From NCBI GenBank assembly GCA_964346725.1, contig CAYFVM010000006.1, positions 14,626 to 78,625 of the forward strand: DNA of 64,000 nucleotides, in the 5' to 3' direction. The stretch is from UBA1715 sp964346725 (lineage in GTDB: Bacteria; Bacteroidota; Bacteroidia; Bacteroidales; UBA1715). The notes below the pieces were generated by a model. It searched no databases and was not told the origin of the DNA. It saw only the letters and a list, made by a program, of their open reading frames with translations. Below, in pieces: positions 19,265 through 28,719 of this stretch (its first letter is position 1; each line of letters begins with the position of its first letter). The translations under genes and the position numbers were made by a program.

Positions 19265-19975
19265 ATGAAACGGTTTATAGCAATAGTAGCAATTATTTTC
19301 AGCACAGCTCAAATTTTTGCGTCGGACTTAATAATCAGAGGTGAAGTAGATATTCCATTCTCTGTGTATGTAAATGGTCAAAAATATTATTCATATTACA
19401 ACCAAGTTACAATCTCAAACATACCAAGAGGCTATTATAGCGTACAAATTTATGCTGAAGGCGGTTCTAACGAATTAATGTACGATTGCCGTATAAACGT
19501 TCCAAAAAGAACAACGGTTACCGCAACATTTACCGGTGGAAATGAAATCTATGTTTCGTCAACTCGCTATGCAACTCCAATGGTTATAGATGTAACTCCA
19601 TATCCACATCGCTACGCTGCTCCTGCCACTCCGGTGCATCACGAACCGGCTCACGTACATCATTCGGTTCCTAAAAAATCAACACCGATAAACCACAATA
19701 GTAGCGCTGCAAAACCAGCACAGAGCAATACAAACGCAACTCAGAGTTCTTCAAGACCTGCACAAAGCAATACAAGCCGTTCTACAACAAGTTCTCGTAG
19801 CGCAGATGCAAAAAGTTCATCAAACTCAACTATGCGTAGTTCTGCACCAAAATCATCTTCTTCTACTTCGGTGAACACATCAAAATCATCTTCGACAAGT
19901 TCAAGTGCACGTTCTTCTAGTTCAACACAAAGCAAAACGAGTACTTCACGAAGCACACCAAGTTCAAGAAAATAA
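19265..19975 (+). CDS. exported protein with Ser/Thr-rich low-complexity tail
   Basis: 236 residues. A signal peptide ends near IFAS. The N-terminal part (about 20-110) is beta-rich with a PEGA-like phrase (FSVYVNGQKYYSYYN, then IPRGYYSVQIYAEGG). From about residue 120 a Pro/His segment leads into about 85 residues made almost only of Ser, Thr, Ala, Lys, Arg and Asn. Such tails are usually extended and may cross or stick to the cell surface. The start is supported by a textbook AGGAGG at 19251-19256, 8 bases upstream, which is rare in this phylum. Function unknown. Monocistronic: it has its own promoter and a strong terminator. Confidence 0.75.
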   Translation: MKRFIAIVAIIFSTAQIFASDLIIRGEVDIPFSVYVNGQKYYSYYNQVTISNIPRGYYSVQIYAEGGSNELMYDCRINVPKRTTVTATFTGGNEIYVSSTRYATPMVIDVTPYPHRYAAPATPVHHEPAHVHHSVPKKSTPINHNSSAAKPAQSNTNATQSSSRPAQSNTSRSTTSSRSADAKSSSNSTMRSSAPKSSSSTSVNTSKSSSTSSSARSSSSTQSKTSTSRSTPSSRK

Positions 19976-19996
19976 ACCCATTGACTGTATTATAAG

Positions 19997-20032
19997 AATC
20001 CCGGCAAACAACAATTTGTCGGGATTTTTTTT
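19997..20032 (+). terminator. terminator after the Ser-rich protein gene
   Basis: AATCCCGGCAAA pairs with TTTGTCGGGATT (one G-T pair) across a 6-base loop, followed by eight Ts. Confidence 0.88.
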
Positions 20033-20143
20033 GTGTTTACGACAAATAGGCACAGATTCTTACTATTATACGTCAATTTGTCCGCTTTAGAGTATTGGCA
20101 ATTGTTTTGTACTATATGTACCGAAACTTAAAATCTTACAACT

Positions 20144-22735
20144 ATGGATTTCAATCAATTCACAATTAAAGCGCAAGAGGTTATGAACCAAGCGGTACAA
20201 ATTGCGAGTGGTAATAACCAACAAGCCGTTGAAACAGGGCACATTCTCAAAGCTTTGTTTGAAAAGGCAGAGAGCATTACATCGTTTTTGCTCAAAAAAC
20301 TCGATGTGAATGTTACTGGCGTGCAAGCCGCTCTTGATAGAATCATAAACACGTACCCAAAGGTTTCTGGTGGCGAGGCTTATCTATCGTCAAACGCAAA
20401 CAAAGCGTTGCAAGAGGCGGTAAATCAAACCAAAACATTTGACGACCAATATGTTTCGGTAGAACACATACTATTAGGTATTTTCAAATCGGGCGACCAA
20501 ATTTCTCAGATGCTGAAAGATTCCGGCATTTCTGAAAAAGCCTTGGTTGCCGCTATTCAAGAACTTCGTAAAGGAAATAAAGTAACGAGTCAAACAGCAG
20601 AAGATACGTACAATGCGTTGCAAAAATTTGCCATAAACTTGAATGCGCAAGCACGTGCGGGCAAACTTGATCCGGTTATTGGCCGTGACGATGAAATTCG
20701 CCGTGTGTTGCAAATACTTTCGCGTCGTACCAAAAACAACCCGATTTTGATAGGCGAACCCGGTGTTGGTAAAACAGCCATTGCCGAAGGTATTGCGCAC
20801 CGTGTTATCAAAGGCGACGTGCCCGACAATTTGAAGACGAAACAGATTTTCTCACTTGACATGGGTGCGCTTATTGCCGGTGCAAAATATAAAGGTGAAT
20901 TTGAGGAACGACTCAAATCAGTCATAAACGAAGTGATTTCGGCCAATGGCGAAATTATTTTGTTCATTGATGAAATTCATACCTTGGTTGGTGCCGGACA
21001 AAGCGAAGGCGCAATGGATGCCGCAAACATTCTAAAACCTGCATTGGCGCGTGGCGAACTTCGTGCCATAGGTGCAACCACTCTTGACGAATATCAAAAA
21101 TATTTCGAAAAAGATAAAGCATTGGAACGTCGTTTCCAGATGGTAATGATTGACGAACCGAGTGTAGACAATGCCGTATCAATCTTGCGTGGATTGAAGG
21201 AGCGTTACGAAAACCACCACAATGTTCGTATTCTCGACGAAGCGATTATTGCTGCGGTTGAACTTTCGCACCGATACATTACCAACCGATTTTTGCCTGA
21301 CAAAGCCATAGATTTGATGGACGAAGCGGCTGCAAAACTTCGCATGGAAATGAATTCCGTGCCCGAAGAAATTGATGAATTGAACCGTAAAATTCGTCAG
21401 TTGGAAATTGAACGTGAAGCAATAAAACGTGATGGAGAAACTGCGCGCACCGAGCTCATTGACAAACAAATAGCTGATTTGCAAGCAGATTTAACCAAAT
21501 ACATGGCTACGTGGAACTCCGAAAAAGAAATTGTTTCGAAGATTCACAACATCAATCAAGAGACAGAAAACTTGAAGTTTGAAGCTGAAAAAGCAGAACG
21601 CGACGGTGACTATGGAAAAGTTGCGGAAATTCGCTACGGCAAACTCAAAGTTCTCGAAAGCGAATTACAGAAATTGAGCGAAGAGTTGAAAGAAAAGCAA
21701 CTTAACGGCGGTTTGATTGACGAGGAAGTTGGTGCCGATGATATAGCCGACGTTGTTTCTCGCTGGACAGGCATTCCGGTGAACAAAATGCTTCAAGCCG
21801 AGAAGGACAAACTTTTGAATCTTGAAAACGAATTACACAAACGTGTTGTTGGACAAGAAGAAGCGATAGAAGCCATTGCCGATGCCGTGCGTCGTAGCCG
21901 TGCCGGTTTACAAGATGAGAAACGGCCTATTGGTTCTTTCATTTTCTTGGGAACTACCGGTGTTGGTAAAACTGAGTTGGCAAAAGCATTAGCCGAATTT
22001 TTGTTTGATGATGAAAACCTGATGACTCGTATAGATATGTCTGAATATCAGGAACGCCACTCCGTTTCTCGTTTGATTGGAGCGCCTCCGGGATACGTAG
22101 GTTATGACGAAGGTGGTCAACTTACCGAGGCAGTACGCCGCAAACCATATTCGGTTGTATTGCTTGATGAGATTGAGAAAGCGCACCCTGATGTGTTCAA
22201 CATATTGCTACAAGTGCTTGACGACGGACAATTAACCGATAACAAAGGTCGTACGGCAAGTTTCAAGAACACGATTATCATTATGACGTCGAACATTGGC
22301 TCTGACATCATTCAAGACAAGTTTGAGCAAATAACCGAAGCAAACAAAGAGCAAATAATAGAAGAAGCGAAAGACGATGTGTTTAATTTGCTCAAAAAGA
22401 GCGTGAGACCGGAGTTTTTGAACAGAATTGATGAAACAATCATGTTCACGCCACTCACTCCCGACAATATCTCGGAGATTGTCCGCATGCAGTTTTCTCG
22501 ATTGGCACAACGACTTGCCGAAATGGAGATACAAATCGAAATCACCGACAAAGCGATTGCCGAACTTGCTCAGGCAGGCTACAATCCGCAATTTGGTGCT
22601 CGACCTATAAAACGTGTCATTCAACGTGAGTTACTCAACGAATTGTCTAAAAAGATTCTTTCAGGCGAAGTTGTGAAAGATTCGAAGATATTGGTTGACG
22701 CAAAAAATGGAGCGATTGTGTTCCGAAACGAATAA
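20144..22735 (+). CDS. clpB: ATP-dependent chaperone/disaggregase ClpB
   Basis: 863 residues, normal for ClpB. The order is: double Clp-N repeat (about 1-145), AAA+ domain 1 with Walker A GEPGVGKT, a coiled-coil middle domain (about 400-540, the mark of ClpB against ClpA/C), AAA+ domain 2 with Walker A GTTGVGKT and the GAPPGYVGYDEGGQLTE loop, and the ClpB-D2 domain ending in the arginine-rich region FGARPIKRVIQ. It works as a cytoplasmic hexamer with DnaK to dissolve heat-aggregated proteins. It stands alone between two terminators. No CIRCE-type repeat is visible upstream, so heat control is not evident from sequence. Confidence 0.97.
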   Translation: MDFNQFTIKAQEVMNQAVQIASGNNQQAVETGHILKALFEKAESITSFLLKKLDVNVTGVQAALDRIINTYPKVSGGEAYLSSNANKALQEAVNQTKTFDDQYVSVEHILLGIFKSGDQISQMLKDSGISEKALVAAIQELRKGNKVTSQTAEDTYNALQKFAINLNAQARAGKLDPVIGRDDEIRRVLQILSRRTKNNPILIGEPGVGKTAIAEGIAHRVIKGDVPDNLKTKQIFSLDMGALIAGAKYKGEFEERLKSVINEVISANGEIILFIDEIHTLVGAGQSEGAMDAANILKPALARGELRAIGATTLDEYQKYFEKDKALERRFQMVMIDEPSVDNAVSILRGLKERYENHHNVRILDEAIIAAVELSHRYITNRFLPDKAIDLMDEAAAKLRMEMNSVPEEIDELNRKIRQLEIEREAIKRDGETARTELIDKQIADLQADLTKYMATWNSEKEIVSKIHNINQETENLKFEAEKAERDGDYGKVAEIRYGKLKVLESELQKLSEELKEKQLNGGLIDEEVGADDIADVVSRWTGIPVNKMLQAEKDKLLNLENELHKRVVGQEEAIEAIADAVRRSRAGLQDEKRPIGSFIFLGTTGVGKTELAKALAEFLFDDENLMTRIDMSEYQERHSVSRLIGAPPGYVGYDEGGQLTEAVRRKPYSVVLLDEIEKAHPDVFNILLQVLDDGQLTDNKGRTASFKNTIIIMTSNIGSDIIQDKFEQITEANKEQIIEEAKDDVFNLLKKSVRPEFLNRIDETIMFTPLTPDNISEIVRMQFSRLAQRLAEMEIQIEITDKAIAELAQAGYNPQFGARPIKRVIQRELLNELSKKILSGEVVKDSKILVDAKNGAIVFRNE

Positions 22736-22750
22736 ACCTTTCATACAAAC

Positions 22751-22788
22751 AAAAAGGGCTGGAATTACAATAATTCTAGCCCTTTTTT
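22751..22788. terminator. bidirectional terminator between clpB and the convergent lipoprotein gene
   Basis: AAAAGGGCT (22752-22760) pairs with AGCCCTTTT (22778-22786), extended by GAATT/AATTC pairing. A-run on the left and T-run on the right allow use from both strands. Confidence 0.85.
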
Positions 22789-22806
22789 ATTTCGCTCTCA
22801 CGTTTT

Positions 22807-24108
22807 CTATTTTTTCATTTTCAAAACAAAAATTTGTCCTTGCAACGCACCTTTTTTCACTCCTTCGCTACAAAGTACCATATCTCCGTTTTGTAAGAAA
22901 TCAATACCTTCAGGCTTGTAGTAATCCTCTGGAGGTAATAAGAATACCGACTTGAGCGTAGTTCCATCATAAACCGCAATCATTCGTTGATCCGAAGAAA
23001 GAATATACGTCTCGTTTGTTATTGGATGAATTGCGATAGCGGATGAATTGAAACTTTCTACATTCAAACCATACATTTCTTTCACGAACGTACGAATCTC
23101 TTCGATTTTCACCGACAAAATTTTCTCCGGTTTTACCATTGTATTTTCATCGAATGAATAAACCGCACGTTCTTGTGTAGCATTCATTGCAAGTTCTTGT
23201 TTATGCTGCTTTGCTGACATCACCTTTCTGCCTAACGAAGGTTCTTTGCAGGCAACGAGGTATTTTTTGGTTTTTGCATCATAGAATAAACCTTCCAAAT
23301 TCATGCAAGGTAGGTTCATCATAATTTGATCGGCTTTCCCTTTGAAATTTACATAATCAAAAAAGAATAAAGAGCCATCGCTGCGCAACACTACTACATG
23401 GTCGCCTACTACTTGCAAATCTTCAAAATCACCAACATCGGTAAATCTGCCTACCGATGACATGGAATTATCATCTAAATTAACTTGAAACACAGCACCC
23501 AATTCGTCTTGCACACAAAAAACTGCCGTGTCACCCACAACAGATATTCCGGAAATTTCTTTCAAAACCTCATCCAAATCAATAACTTTCGTCGGGTTAA
23601 GGAGGTCATATGGAAGCGAGGCATTATATTTTGATTTTTTCAACTCTTTAGCTGACCACGATTCGGTTGTTACATAGCTTTTGAATTTGTAGAACTTGCC
23701 ATCCATGGTAAAGAACATACTTTCTTCCACTCCATTTTTCAACAATTCCAATTTTACGAACGAAGTATCTTTGGTTTCTACCAATGAAAACTCATCAAGA
23801 GTCCAACCGGCATGCGTTTTTTGCACTTTTTTCTGTGCTTTGCGAAGGAATGTTTCATCGGGATGAAATGCAGTTTCTTTATACAAAAGAGTACCCTGAT
23901 TGTCGAAGACCAAAGACATTGCTTCTTTTCCACACAATATATCTACCTCACGCGATTCCACTTTGTGCTCAACATTTATCACATCGGCCTTTGGACAGAT
24001 TTTATAAACCTGCGCCATCATAGGATCTGACTCTTGAGTTTTGCCGGCACAACACACTAATGTTATACTTGTAGAAAGAATCAAGCCTTGAATTATACTT
24101 CGCTTCAT
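22807..24108 (-). CDS. lipoprotein with SdiA-regulated-like beta-propeller
   Basis: 433 residues from the ATG at 24108; the longer frame would start with TTG at 24114. A lipobox (TLVCC) gives a lipoprotein. About residues 30-170 form a PepSY-like alpha/beta region. From about 180 the protein resembles the SdiA-regulated propeller family (LKEISGISVVGD, FTDVGDFEDLQVVGD, NLEGLFYDAKTKKYLVACK, YKPEGIDFLQNGDMVLCSEG), whose repeats describe a six-bladed propeller. Enzymatic activity is not established for most members. It is the last gene of the minus-strand TAL-FabG-KAS operon, six bases after KAS. A direct role in pigment synthesis is not evident. Confidence 0.72.
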   Translation of the reverse strand: MKRSIIQGLILSTSITLVCCAGKTQESDPMMAQVYKICPKADVINVEHKVESREVDILCGKEAMSLVFDNQGTLLYKETAFHPDETFLRKAQKKVQKTHAGWTLDEFSLVETKDTSFVKLELLKNGVEESMFFTMDGKFYKFKSYVTTESWSAKELKKSKYNASLPYDLLNPTKVIDLDEVLKEISGISVVGDTAVFCVQDELGAVFQVNLDDNSMSSVGRFTDVGDFEDLQVVGDHVVVLRSDGSLFFFDYVNFKGKADQIMMNLPCMNLEGLFYDAKTKKYLVACKEPSLGRKVMSAKQHKQELAMNATQERAVYSFDENTMVKPEKILSVKIEEIRTFVKEMYGLNVESFNSSAIAIHPITNETYILSSDQRMIAVYDGTTLKSVFLLPPEDYYKPEGIDFLQNGDMVLCSEGVKKGALQGQIFVLKMKK

Positions 24109-24114
24109 TGGCAA

Positions 24115-25341
24115 TTATTTTTTAAATTTCTTTACAACTAATGCACTATTGGTGCCCCCAAAACCAAAAGAATTTGACAAAAAGACATCAATAGCCTTTG
24201 ATACAGGTTCGGTAGCTATGTGCAGATTCTTAGAATATTCATCGGGCGATTCGAAATTGATATTTGGTGCAATAAATGAGTTTTGCATCATAAGAATAGA
24301 ATACACCATCTCACTCGCACCTGCCATCCAACATTCATGGCCAGTCATTGATTTTGTAGAACTGATCCATGGACGAACTGTTCCAAACAACGAATCAAGC
24401 GCCATGGCTTCATACATATCGCCTTGCACCGTTGAAGTGGCGTGCGCATTGACATAATCAATATCACCAATTTGCATACCTGCATCACGCAACGCACGTT
24501 CCATTGCTATACGAGAGCCGCTGTCGCTTGGCTGTGAAATGTTTGCACCATTTGATGAAAAACCATATCCAACAACTTCGGCATAAATAGTTGCCCCACG
24601 ACTTACAGCATGGTCATAATCTTCAAGAATAACGGTTGCTGCACCACCACTTGGCACTAAACCATCGCGCGATGCGTCAAACGGACGTGAAGCTTTGGTA
24701 GAATCGTCAGTGCGGACAGAAAAAGCACTAATGCCATCAAAACTACCCATTGAAAGATAATTGGTTTCTTGCGCTCCTCCACAGACTATCATATCTTGCA
24801 TACCTTGACGGATAAACATAGCGCCCAAACCTATGGAATGAGAACCACTCGCACATGCGGCACTAATAGTCATGTTTATTCCTCGTAATTTGAAAATAGT
24901 AGAAAGATTCATTGTCACAGAAGAATTCATAGACTGGAAAATAGCACCAGAACCCATCAATGTTGTGTCTTTTTTTTCCATTGCTATTGTATGGGCTTCT
25001 ATAACTGCTTGCGCTGATGAATCGTTTCCGTATAAAACACCAACCTCATTGTTTGCGAGGTAATCCATATCTATATTGGCATTTTTTAGAGCCTCAACGG
25101 TTGCCATATAGGCATATTCCCCTTGTTCCGGTAAACATACACGTAATCGACGATCAAGCACACCTTTCAGTTGAGGACATTCTACAATTCCTGTTAAAGG
25201 TGAACGATATCCATATTCCGTTCTTTTCGGATCTATGCCAATTCCCGACTTGCCCTCACGTAACGATTTGGTTACCTCTTCTAAATTCTTTCCAATACAG
25301 GAATAAATACCCATTCCCGTGACCACGACTCTTTTCGCCAT
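24115..25341 (-). CDS. beta-ketoacyl-ACP synthase (KAS II / FabF-like)
   Basis: 408 residues of thiolase fold. The catalytic triad is visible: Cys163 in SAACASGSHS, His300 in NAHATST and His335 in MTGHECW. The glycine-rich NSFGFGGTNS closes the family signature. It condenses malonyl-ACP with a growing acyl chain. Divergence from housekeeping FabF (for example no PHxxP-like spacing in the N-terminal half) and cotranscription with a tyrosine ammonia-lyase and a FabG suggest a dedicated synthase for aryl polyene or flexirubin-type chains starting from 4-coumarate. A chain-length-factor partner is not in this window. Confidence 0.85.
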   Translation of the reverse strand: MAKRVVVTGMGIYSCIGKNLEEVTKSLREGKSGIGIDPKRTEYGYRSPLTGIVECPQLKGVLDRRLRVCLPEQGEYAYMATVEALKNANIDMDYLANNEVGVLYGNDSSAQAVIEAHTIAMEKKDTTLMGSGAIFQSMNSSVTMNLSTIFKLRGINMTISAACASGSHSIGLGAMFIRQGMQDMIVCGGAQETNYLSMGSFDGISAFSVRTDDSTKASRPFDASRDGLVPSGGAATVILEDYDHAVSRGATIYAEVVGYGFSSNGANISQPSDSGSRIAMERALRDAGMQIGDIDYVNAHATSTVQGDMYEAMALDSLFGTVRPWISSTKSMTGHECWMAGASEMVYSILMMQNSFIAPNINFESPDEYSKNLHIATEPVSKAIDVFLSNSFGFGGTNSALVVKKFKK

Positions 25342-25376
25342 AGGTTATCCTTCATTAAAAAACATTTTCAAATTAA

Positions 25377-25916
25377 CTACCACTCTATACCGAATCGTAA
25401 TGAAGCTCCGGTAAAATCTATGGTCTCATAGTCCGATATGGTGCTCGTTTCCCAGTCCCACACTTCTTCTTTGAAAGGCTCAAAGTAAGAAACTGCTGCA
25501 GAAATTGTCAACGCAAAATCTCGTTTAGTAGCAAAACGAACTCCAACTGCAAGATCGGCATACGTTCCAAAATCATCGCCCAAATATGAACCCAAACGAA
25601 CTTGCCCTACTGGAGAAACATATCTGTCATTATAAAATACATGTTTGATTGATGTGTAAATTGGAACTAAAGTATGTTCACGTCCGGCAGAGATTCCAAT
25701 TCCAATACCGGCAAATGTATGACCATTAAAATAAAATCCGTGAGTTGTTGATACATCAACAGAACTTGATTCATCTCCCCAAAAATGATAACGGGTACCT
25801 TGTTCCAAAAATCCTTGATATCCTTCAGGGATGCGAATCTTTTCTTCTACTTGCTGTGCTGAAACTGATAGCATGGTACCGATTAACACAAAAATTGTTG
25901 CTAAAACCTTTTTCAT
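25377..25916 (-). CDS. small outer-membrane beta-barrel protein
   Basis: 179 residues with a clear signal peptide (MKKVLATIFVLIGTMLSVSAQ). The mature part alternates strands and turns, contains GIGIGISAGRE and VGVRFATKRDF, and ends in an aromatic residue (LRFGIEW), as in small eight-stranded barrels of the OmpA/OmpX type. It lies between fabG (39 bases) and the KAS gene (35 bases) in the mini-cluster. It could help place or anchor the pigment or lipid in the outer membrane, but this rests on position only. Confidence 0.7.
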   Translation of the reverse strand: MKKVLATIFVLIGTMLSVSAQQVEEKIRIPEGYQGFLEQGTRYHFWGDESSSVDVSTTHGFYFNGHTFAGIGIGISAGREHTLVPIYTSIKHVFYNDRYVSPVGQVRLGSYLGDDFGTYADLAVGVRFATKRDFALTISAAVSYFEPFKEEVWDWETSTISDYETIDFTGASLRFGIEW

Positions 25917-25955
25917 TTTGTTACTATTTTGAATTAATACTCAGTAAATTCAACA

Positions 25956-26684
25956 CTATGTATACAAACCGCCATTAATAGAAACAACCTCACCATTGAT
26001 GTACGCAGCCTTTTCCGATGCTAAGAAAGCAACTAAATCGGCAACTTCTTCGGGATTACCGAATCGTCCTGCAGGAATCATTTTTTTCAAATCAGCCTCA
26101 GGCAAATCTTGTGTCATATCTGTTGTAATAAAACCAGGAGCTACGGCATTTACGGTAATTTTTCGAGAACCAATTTCTTGAGCAAGAGCTTTTGTTGCAC
26201 CAATCAATCCTGCTTTGGCTGCTGAATAATTAGCTTGTCCTGCCAAACCTTTAATTCCCGAAAGCGATGCCACATTGATAATGCGTCCATTGCGTTTGGT
26301 TATCATATTTTTAAGCACGCGGCGAGTTACAAAGAAGAAAGAATCAAGATTTGTGCGCAATACGTTATTCCATGCATCTGTTTGCATAAAAACAAGCAAC
26401 GCATCTTTTCTAATTCCTGCATTGTTTACCAACACTTCAATATATTCGTTTGCATGTATTTCTTGCCACGAAACAATTGCTGCATCAACCGATTTTTCAT
26501 CAGATACATCAAACGGCAACAATTCAGCGTTTCCACCGTCTGCTTCTATTATTTGTTTTACTTCGAGAGCGGCTTGCTCATTAGTATGGTAATTAATAAT
26601 AACTGCGTAACCCTCTTTTGCGAGTGTTATACTTATTGCACGGCCTATTCCGCGCGACCCTCCGGTTACTAATGCGTATTTCAT
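25956..26684 (-). CDS. 3-oxoacyl-ACP reductase, SDR family (FabG-like)
   Basis: 242 residues of classical short-chain dehydrogenase. It has the NADP-binding TGGSRGIG at the N-terminus, NNAG after beta-4, the catalytic Ser in NVASLSG, the YSAAK pair, and the PGF-ITTDM loop, ending INGGLYT. It reduces 3-oxoacyl-ACP with NADPH. It starts three bases after the ammonia-lyase stop and precedes the barrel and KAS genes, so it is likely the ketoreductase of the aryl-polyene-like pathway and not the housekeeping FabG. Confidence 0.88.
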   Translation of the reverse strand: MKYALVTGGSRGIGRAISITLAKEGYAVIINYHTNEQAALEVKQIIEADGGNAELLPFDVSDEKSVDAAIVSWQEIHANEYIEVLVNNAGIRKDALLVFMQTDAWNNVLRTNLDSFFFVTRRVLKNMITKRNGRIINVASLSGIKGLAGQANYSAAKAGLIGATKALAQEIGSRKITVNAVAPGFITTDMTQDLPEADLKKMIPAGRFGNPEEVADLVAFLASEKAAYINGEVVSINGGLYT

Positions 26685-26687
26685 TAA

Positions 26688-28202
26688 TTAAATATTTACG
26701 TTTTTTAAATATGTTATTAAAGTCGCAATTTCCTCATACTTTGGCGTATCTTCAACAAAGATAGGAACAATTTTTCGAATATCTTCATAGAACGCACGAG
26801 TTACCGGCGACAATTTATCTTGTATTTTCAAACAATCAACAGCTTGAGCCAATGCCATACAATGAATAGCGGCAACTTGGAAAGAATTTTCTATTATGTG
26901 TTTTGCAATTAAAGCTGAATTCGTTCCCATTGATACAATGTCCTGATTGTCATTGTTGTTTGGAATTGTATGAACGCTCATCGGGTTTGACAATGTTTGA
27001 CATTCTGCTGTAGTTGACGTAGCGGTAAATTGGGCGGCTTGTAAACCATAATTCAAACCTAATTTCCCCAAATTTACAAATGGAGGCAAAATTCCATTAA
27101 TTCTATCATGGAACAAGTAATTTAATTGGCGTTCGTTGAGTATTGTCATTTTCGTGATACCAATTTTCAACTTATCCATTTCATATGAAATATAATCTCC
27201 GTGGAAATTTCCACCGTGATATACATTCTGAGTTTCCACGTCAACAATAGGGTTATCGTCTACCGAATTGAATTCGTTCACAATCACTTTTTCCGCATTA
27301 TCAATTTCATCAGAAATTGGTCCTAATACTTGTGGAACGCAACGCAACGAATAGTATGGCTGAACTTTTTTGTCGTCAGAGAAATGCATTGTCGTGGTTT
27401 TCTGAGCGTACAATTCAGCCTGACGATTACGCAAACACTTGCTTCCTTTAAGGATTTCACGCATAGTTGCGGCAACGTTCTGTTGACCTTCGTGTAATTT
27501 TATGTTGTTCAACGCCGGACTCAAAAAATCATCATACGATCCTGCAATCTCATTCATCAACGACGAAAACAACAGCGACCAATGCAATAATTTTTGAGAA
27601 TAGACAAGATTTACAAATGCTATTCCCGACATACATGCTGTGCCATTCACGATTGACAAGCCATCACGACCACGCAATTTGAGCGGTTGCAATTTTTCTT
27701 GTTTCAACACTTCGGCAGTTGGGCGTTTTTCACCTTTATAAAACACAAAACCTTCTCCAATCAGTGTTAAAGCCATATGCGATAGCTGCACCAAATCGCC
27801 ACTTGCACCAACGCTTCCATGTTCCGGAATAAATGGATAAATACCACGATTCAAAAACTCTTTAAGCTGAATAGCACAATCTAAATGAATTCCCGATTTG
27901 CCTTGGACAAATGTAAGATAGCGAGCATACATTGCAGCACGTACGCATAGTTCCGATAATGGTTTGCCTGCACCGCAAGAATGTGAGCGAACTATGTTGT
28001 ATTGTAAGTCATTTAAATCTTTGTCGCTCACACGGTACTGTGCCATAGGCCCAAAACCCGTATTGATTCCATAAATGACTTTATCTTTTGAAAATTGTTC
28101 TAAAAAAGAATAGCTTTCCGTTATTTTTTCCGTCTCCTTTTTGCTGATATTCAATCGATTACCATCGAAAACTATTGACTGAATTTTTTCTAAGGTTACC
28201 AT
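26688..28202 (-). CDS. tyrosine ammonia-lyase (FjTAL type), MIO enzyme
   Basis: 504 residues of the aromatic amino-acid ammonia-lyase family. The self-cyclising triad Ala133-Ser134-Gly135 (VGASGDLVQL) forms the MIO group, and Tyr44 in VIYGINTGFGPM is the catalytic base. The sequence closely follows what I recall of the Flavobacterium johnsoniae tyrosine ammonia-lyase in the flexirubin locus, including the substrate-pocket stretch VRSHSCGAGKPLS and YHGGNFHGDYIS. It would deaminate L-tyrosine to 4-coumarate, the starter of flexirubin or aryl polyene pigments. Histidine ammonia-lyase is the alternative, but no hut genes are nearby and fabG and KAS follow. First gene of its operon. Confidence 0.85.
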   Translation of the reverse strand: MVTLEKIQSIVFDGNRLNISKKETEKITESYSFLEQFSKDKVIYGINTGFGPMAQYRVSDKDLNDLQYNIVRSHSCGAGKPLSELCVRAAMYARYLTFVQGKSGIHLDCAIQLKEFLNRGIYPFIPEHGSVGASGDLVQLSHMALTLIGEGFVFYKGEKRPTAEVLKQEKLQPLKLRGRDGLSIVNGTACMSGIAFVNLVYSQKLLHWSLLFSSLMNEIAGSYDDFLSPALNNIKLHEGQQNVAATMREILKGSKCLRNRQAELYAQKTTTMHFSDDKKVQPYYSLRCVPQVLGPISDEIDNAEKVIVNEFNSVDDNPIVDVETQNVYHGGNFHGDYISYEMDKLKIGITKMTILNERQLNYLFHDRINGILPPFVNLGKLGLNYGLQAAQFTATSTTAECQTLSNPMSVHTIPNNNDNQDIVSMGTNSALIAKHIIENSFQVAAIHCMALAQAVDCLKIQDKLSPVTRAFYEDIRKIVPIFVEDTPKYEEIATLITYLKNVNI

Positions 28203-28240
28203 TTAAAAAATAAATTTACATCTTCAATAATGAATTAATG

Positions 28241-28248
28241 CAAATGTA
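28241..28248 (-). promoter_or_regulatory. candidate -7 element upstream of the ammonia-lyase operon
   Basis: On the minus strand this reads TACATTTG, a perfect TAnnTTTG, 39 bases before the start codon at 28202. No TTTG is found at consensus distance upstream. Confidence 0.4.
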
Positions 28249-28375
28249 AACAAATTGTTAAGATAGAAAACAGATAACTCCAAAACATTACGTTTTGAAT
28301 ACATTATAAAAAACAACCGTGTTTGTTTCACATACAAGAATTTGTGTTAATTTTACAAAATAAATATTTAGAACA

Positions 28376-28711
28376 ATGAATATTGCTTTTAATACCATTC
28401 CCGAGAAGGAGGAAAAGAATTTTAAAGGTGGCGAGAAATCTGTAATGATACAAGGATTCAGCGATGGAGCAAACAAAATTATGCGTTTACGACTTGTTCC
28501 CGGAGCCTCTATCGGACTTCACAAACACGAAACCAATAGCGAAACGGTTTACGTTCTTGAAGGTGCAGGTAAAGTTCTTTGTGATGGGGAAACTTCACCC
28601 CTCAAAGCCGGCGACGTACACTATTGCGCACAAGGCTACGAACACAGCATTATAAACTGCGGCACACAAGATTTGATATTTTTCGCTGTCGTTCCCGAAC
28701 ATAGCAAATAA
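28376..28711 (+). CDS. small cupin-domain protein
   Basis: 111 residues, one cupin_2 barrel. The metal ligands of motif 1 are His49, His51 and Glu56 (GLHKHETNSE, then VYVLEGAGKV), and motif 2 gives His90 (AGDVHYCAQGYEHS). No signal peptide. Single cupins of this size are often sugar-binding, isomerase or dioxygenase-like; the reaction cannot be told. It begins a plus-strand run with a lipoprotein gene (8 bases) and fumarase (6 bases) and is divergent from the ammonia-lyase operon. Confidence 0.82.
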   Translation: MNIAFNTIPEKEEKNFKGGEKSVMIQGFSDGANKIMRLRLVPGASIGLHKHETNSETVYVLEGAGKVLCDGETSPLKAGDVHYCAQGYEHSIINCGTQDLIFFAVVPEHSK

Positions 28712-28719
28712 GACAAGAT

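Noticed and set aside
24109..24114. TTG start for the propeller lipoprotein
   Set aside because: The ATG at 24108 fits the signal peptide better, and TTG adds only two residues.
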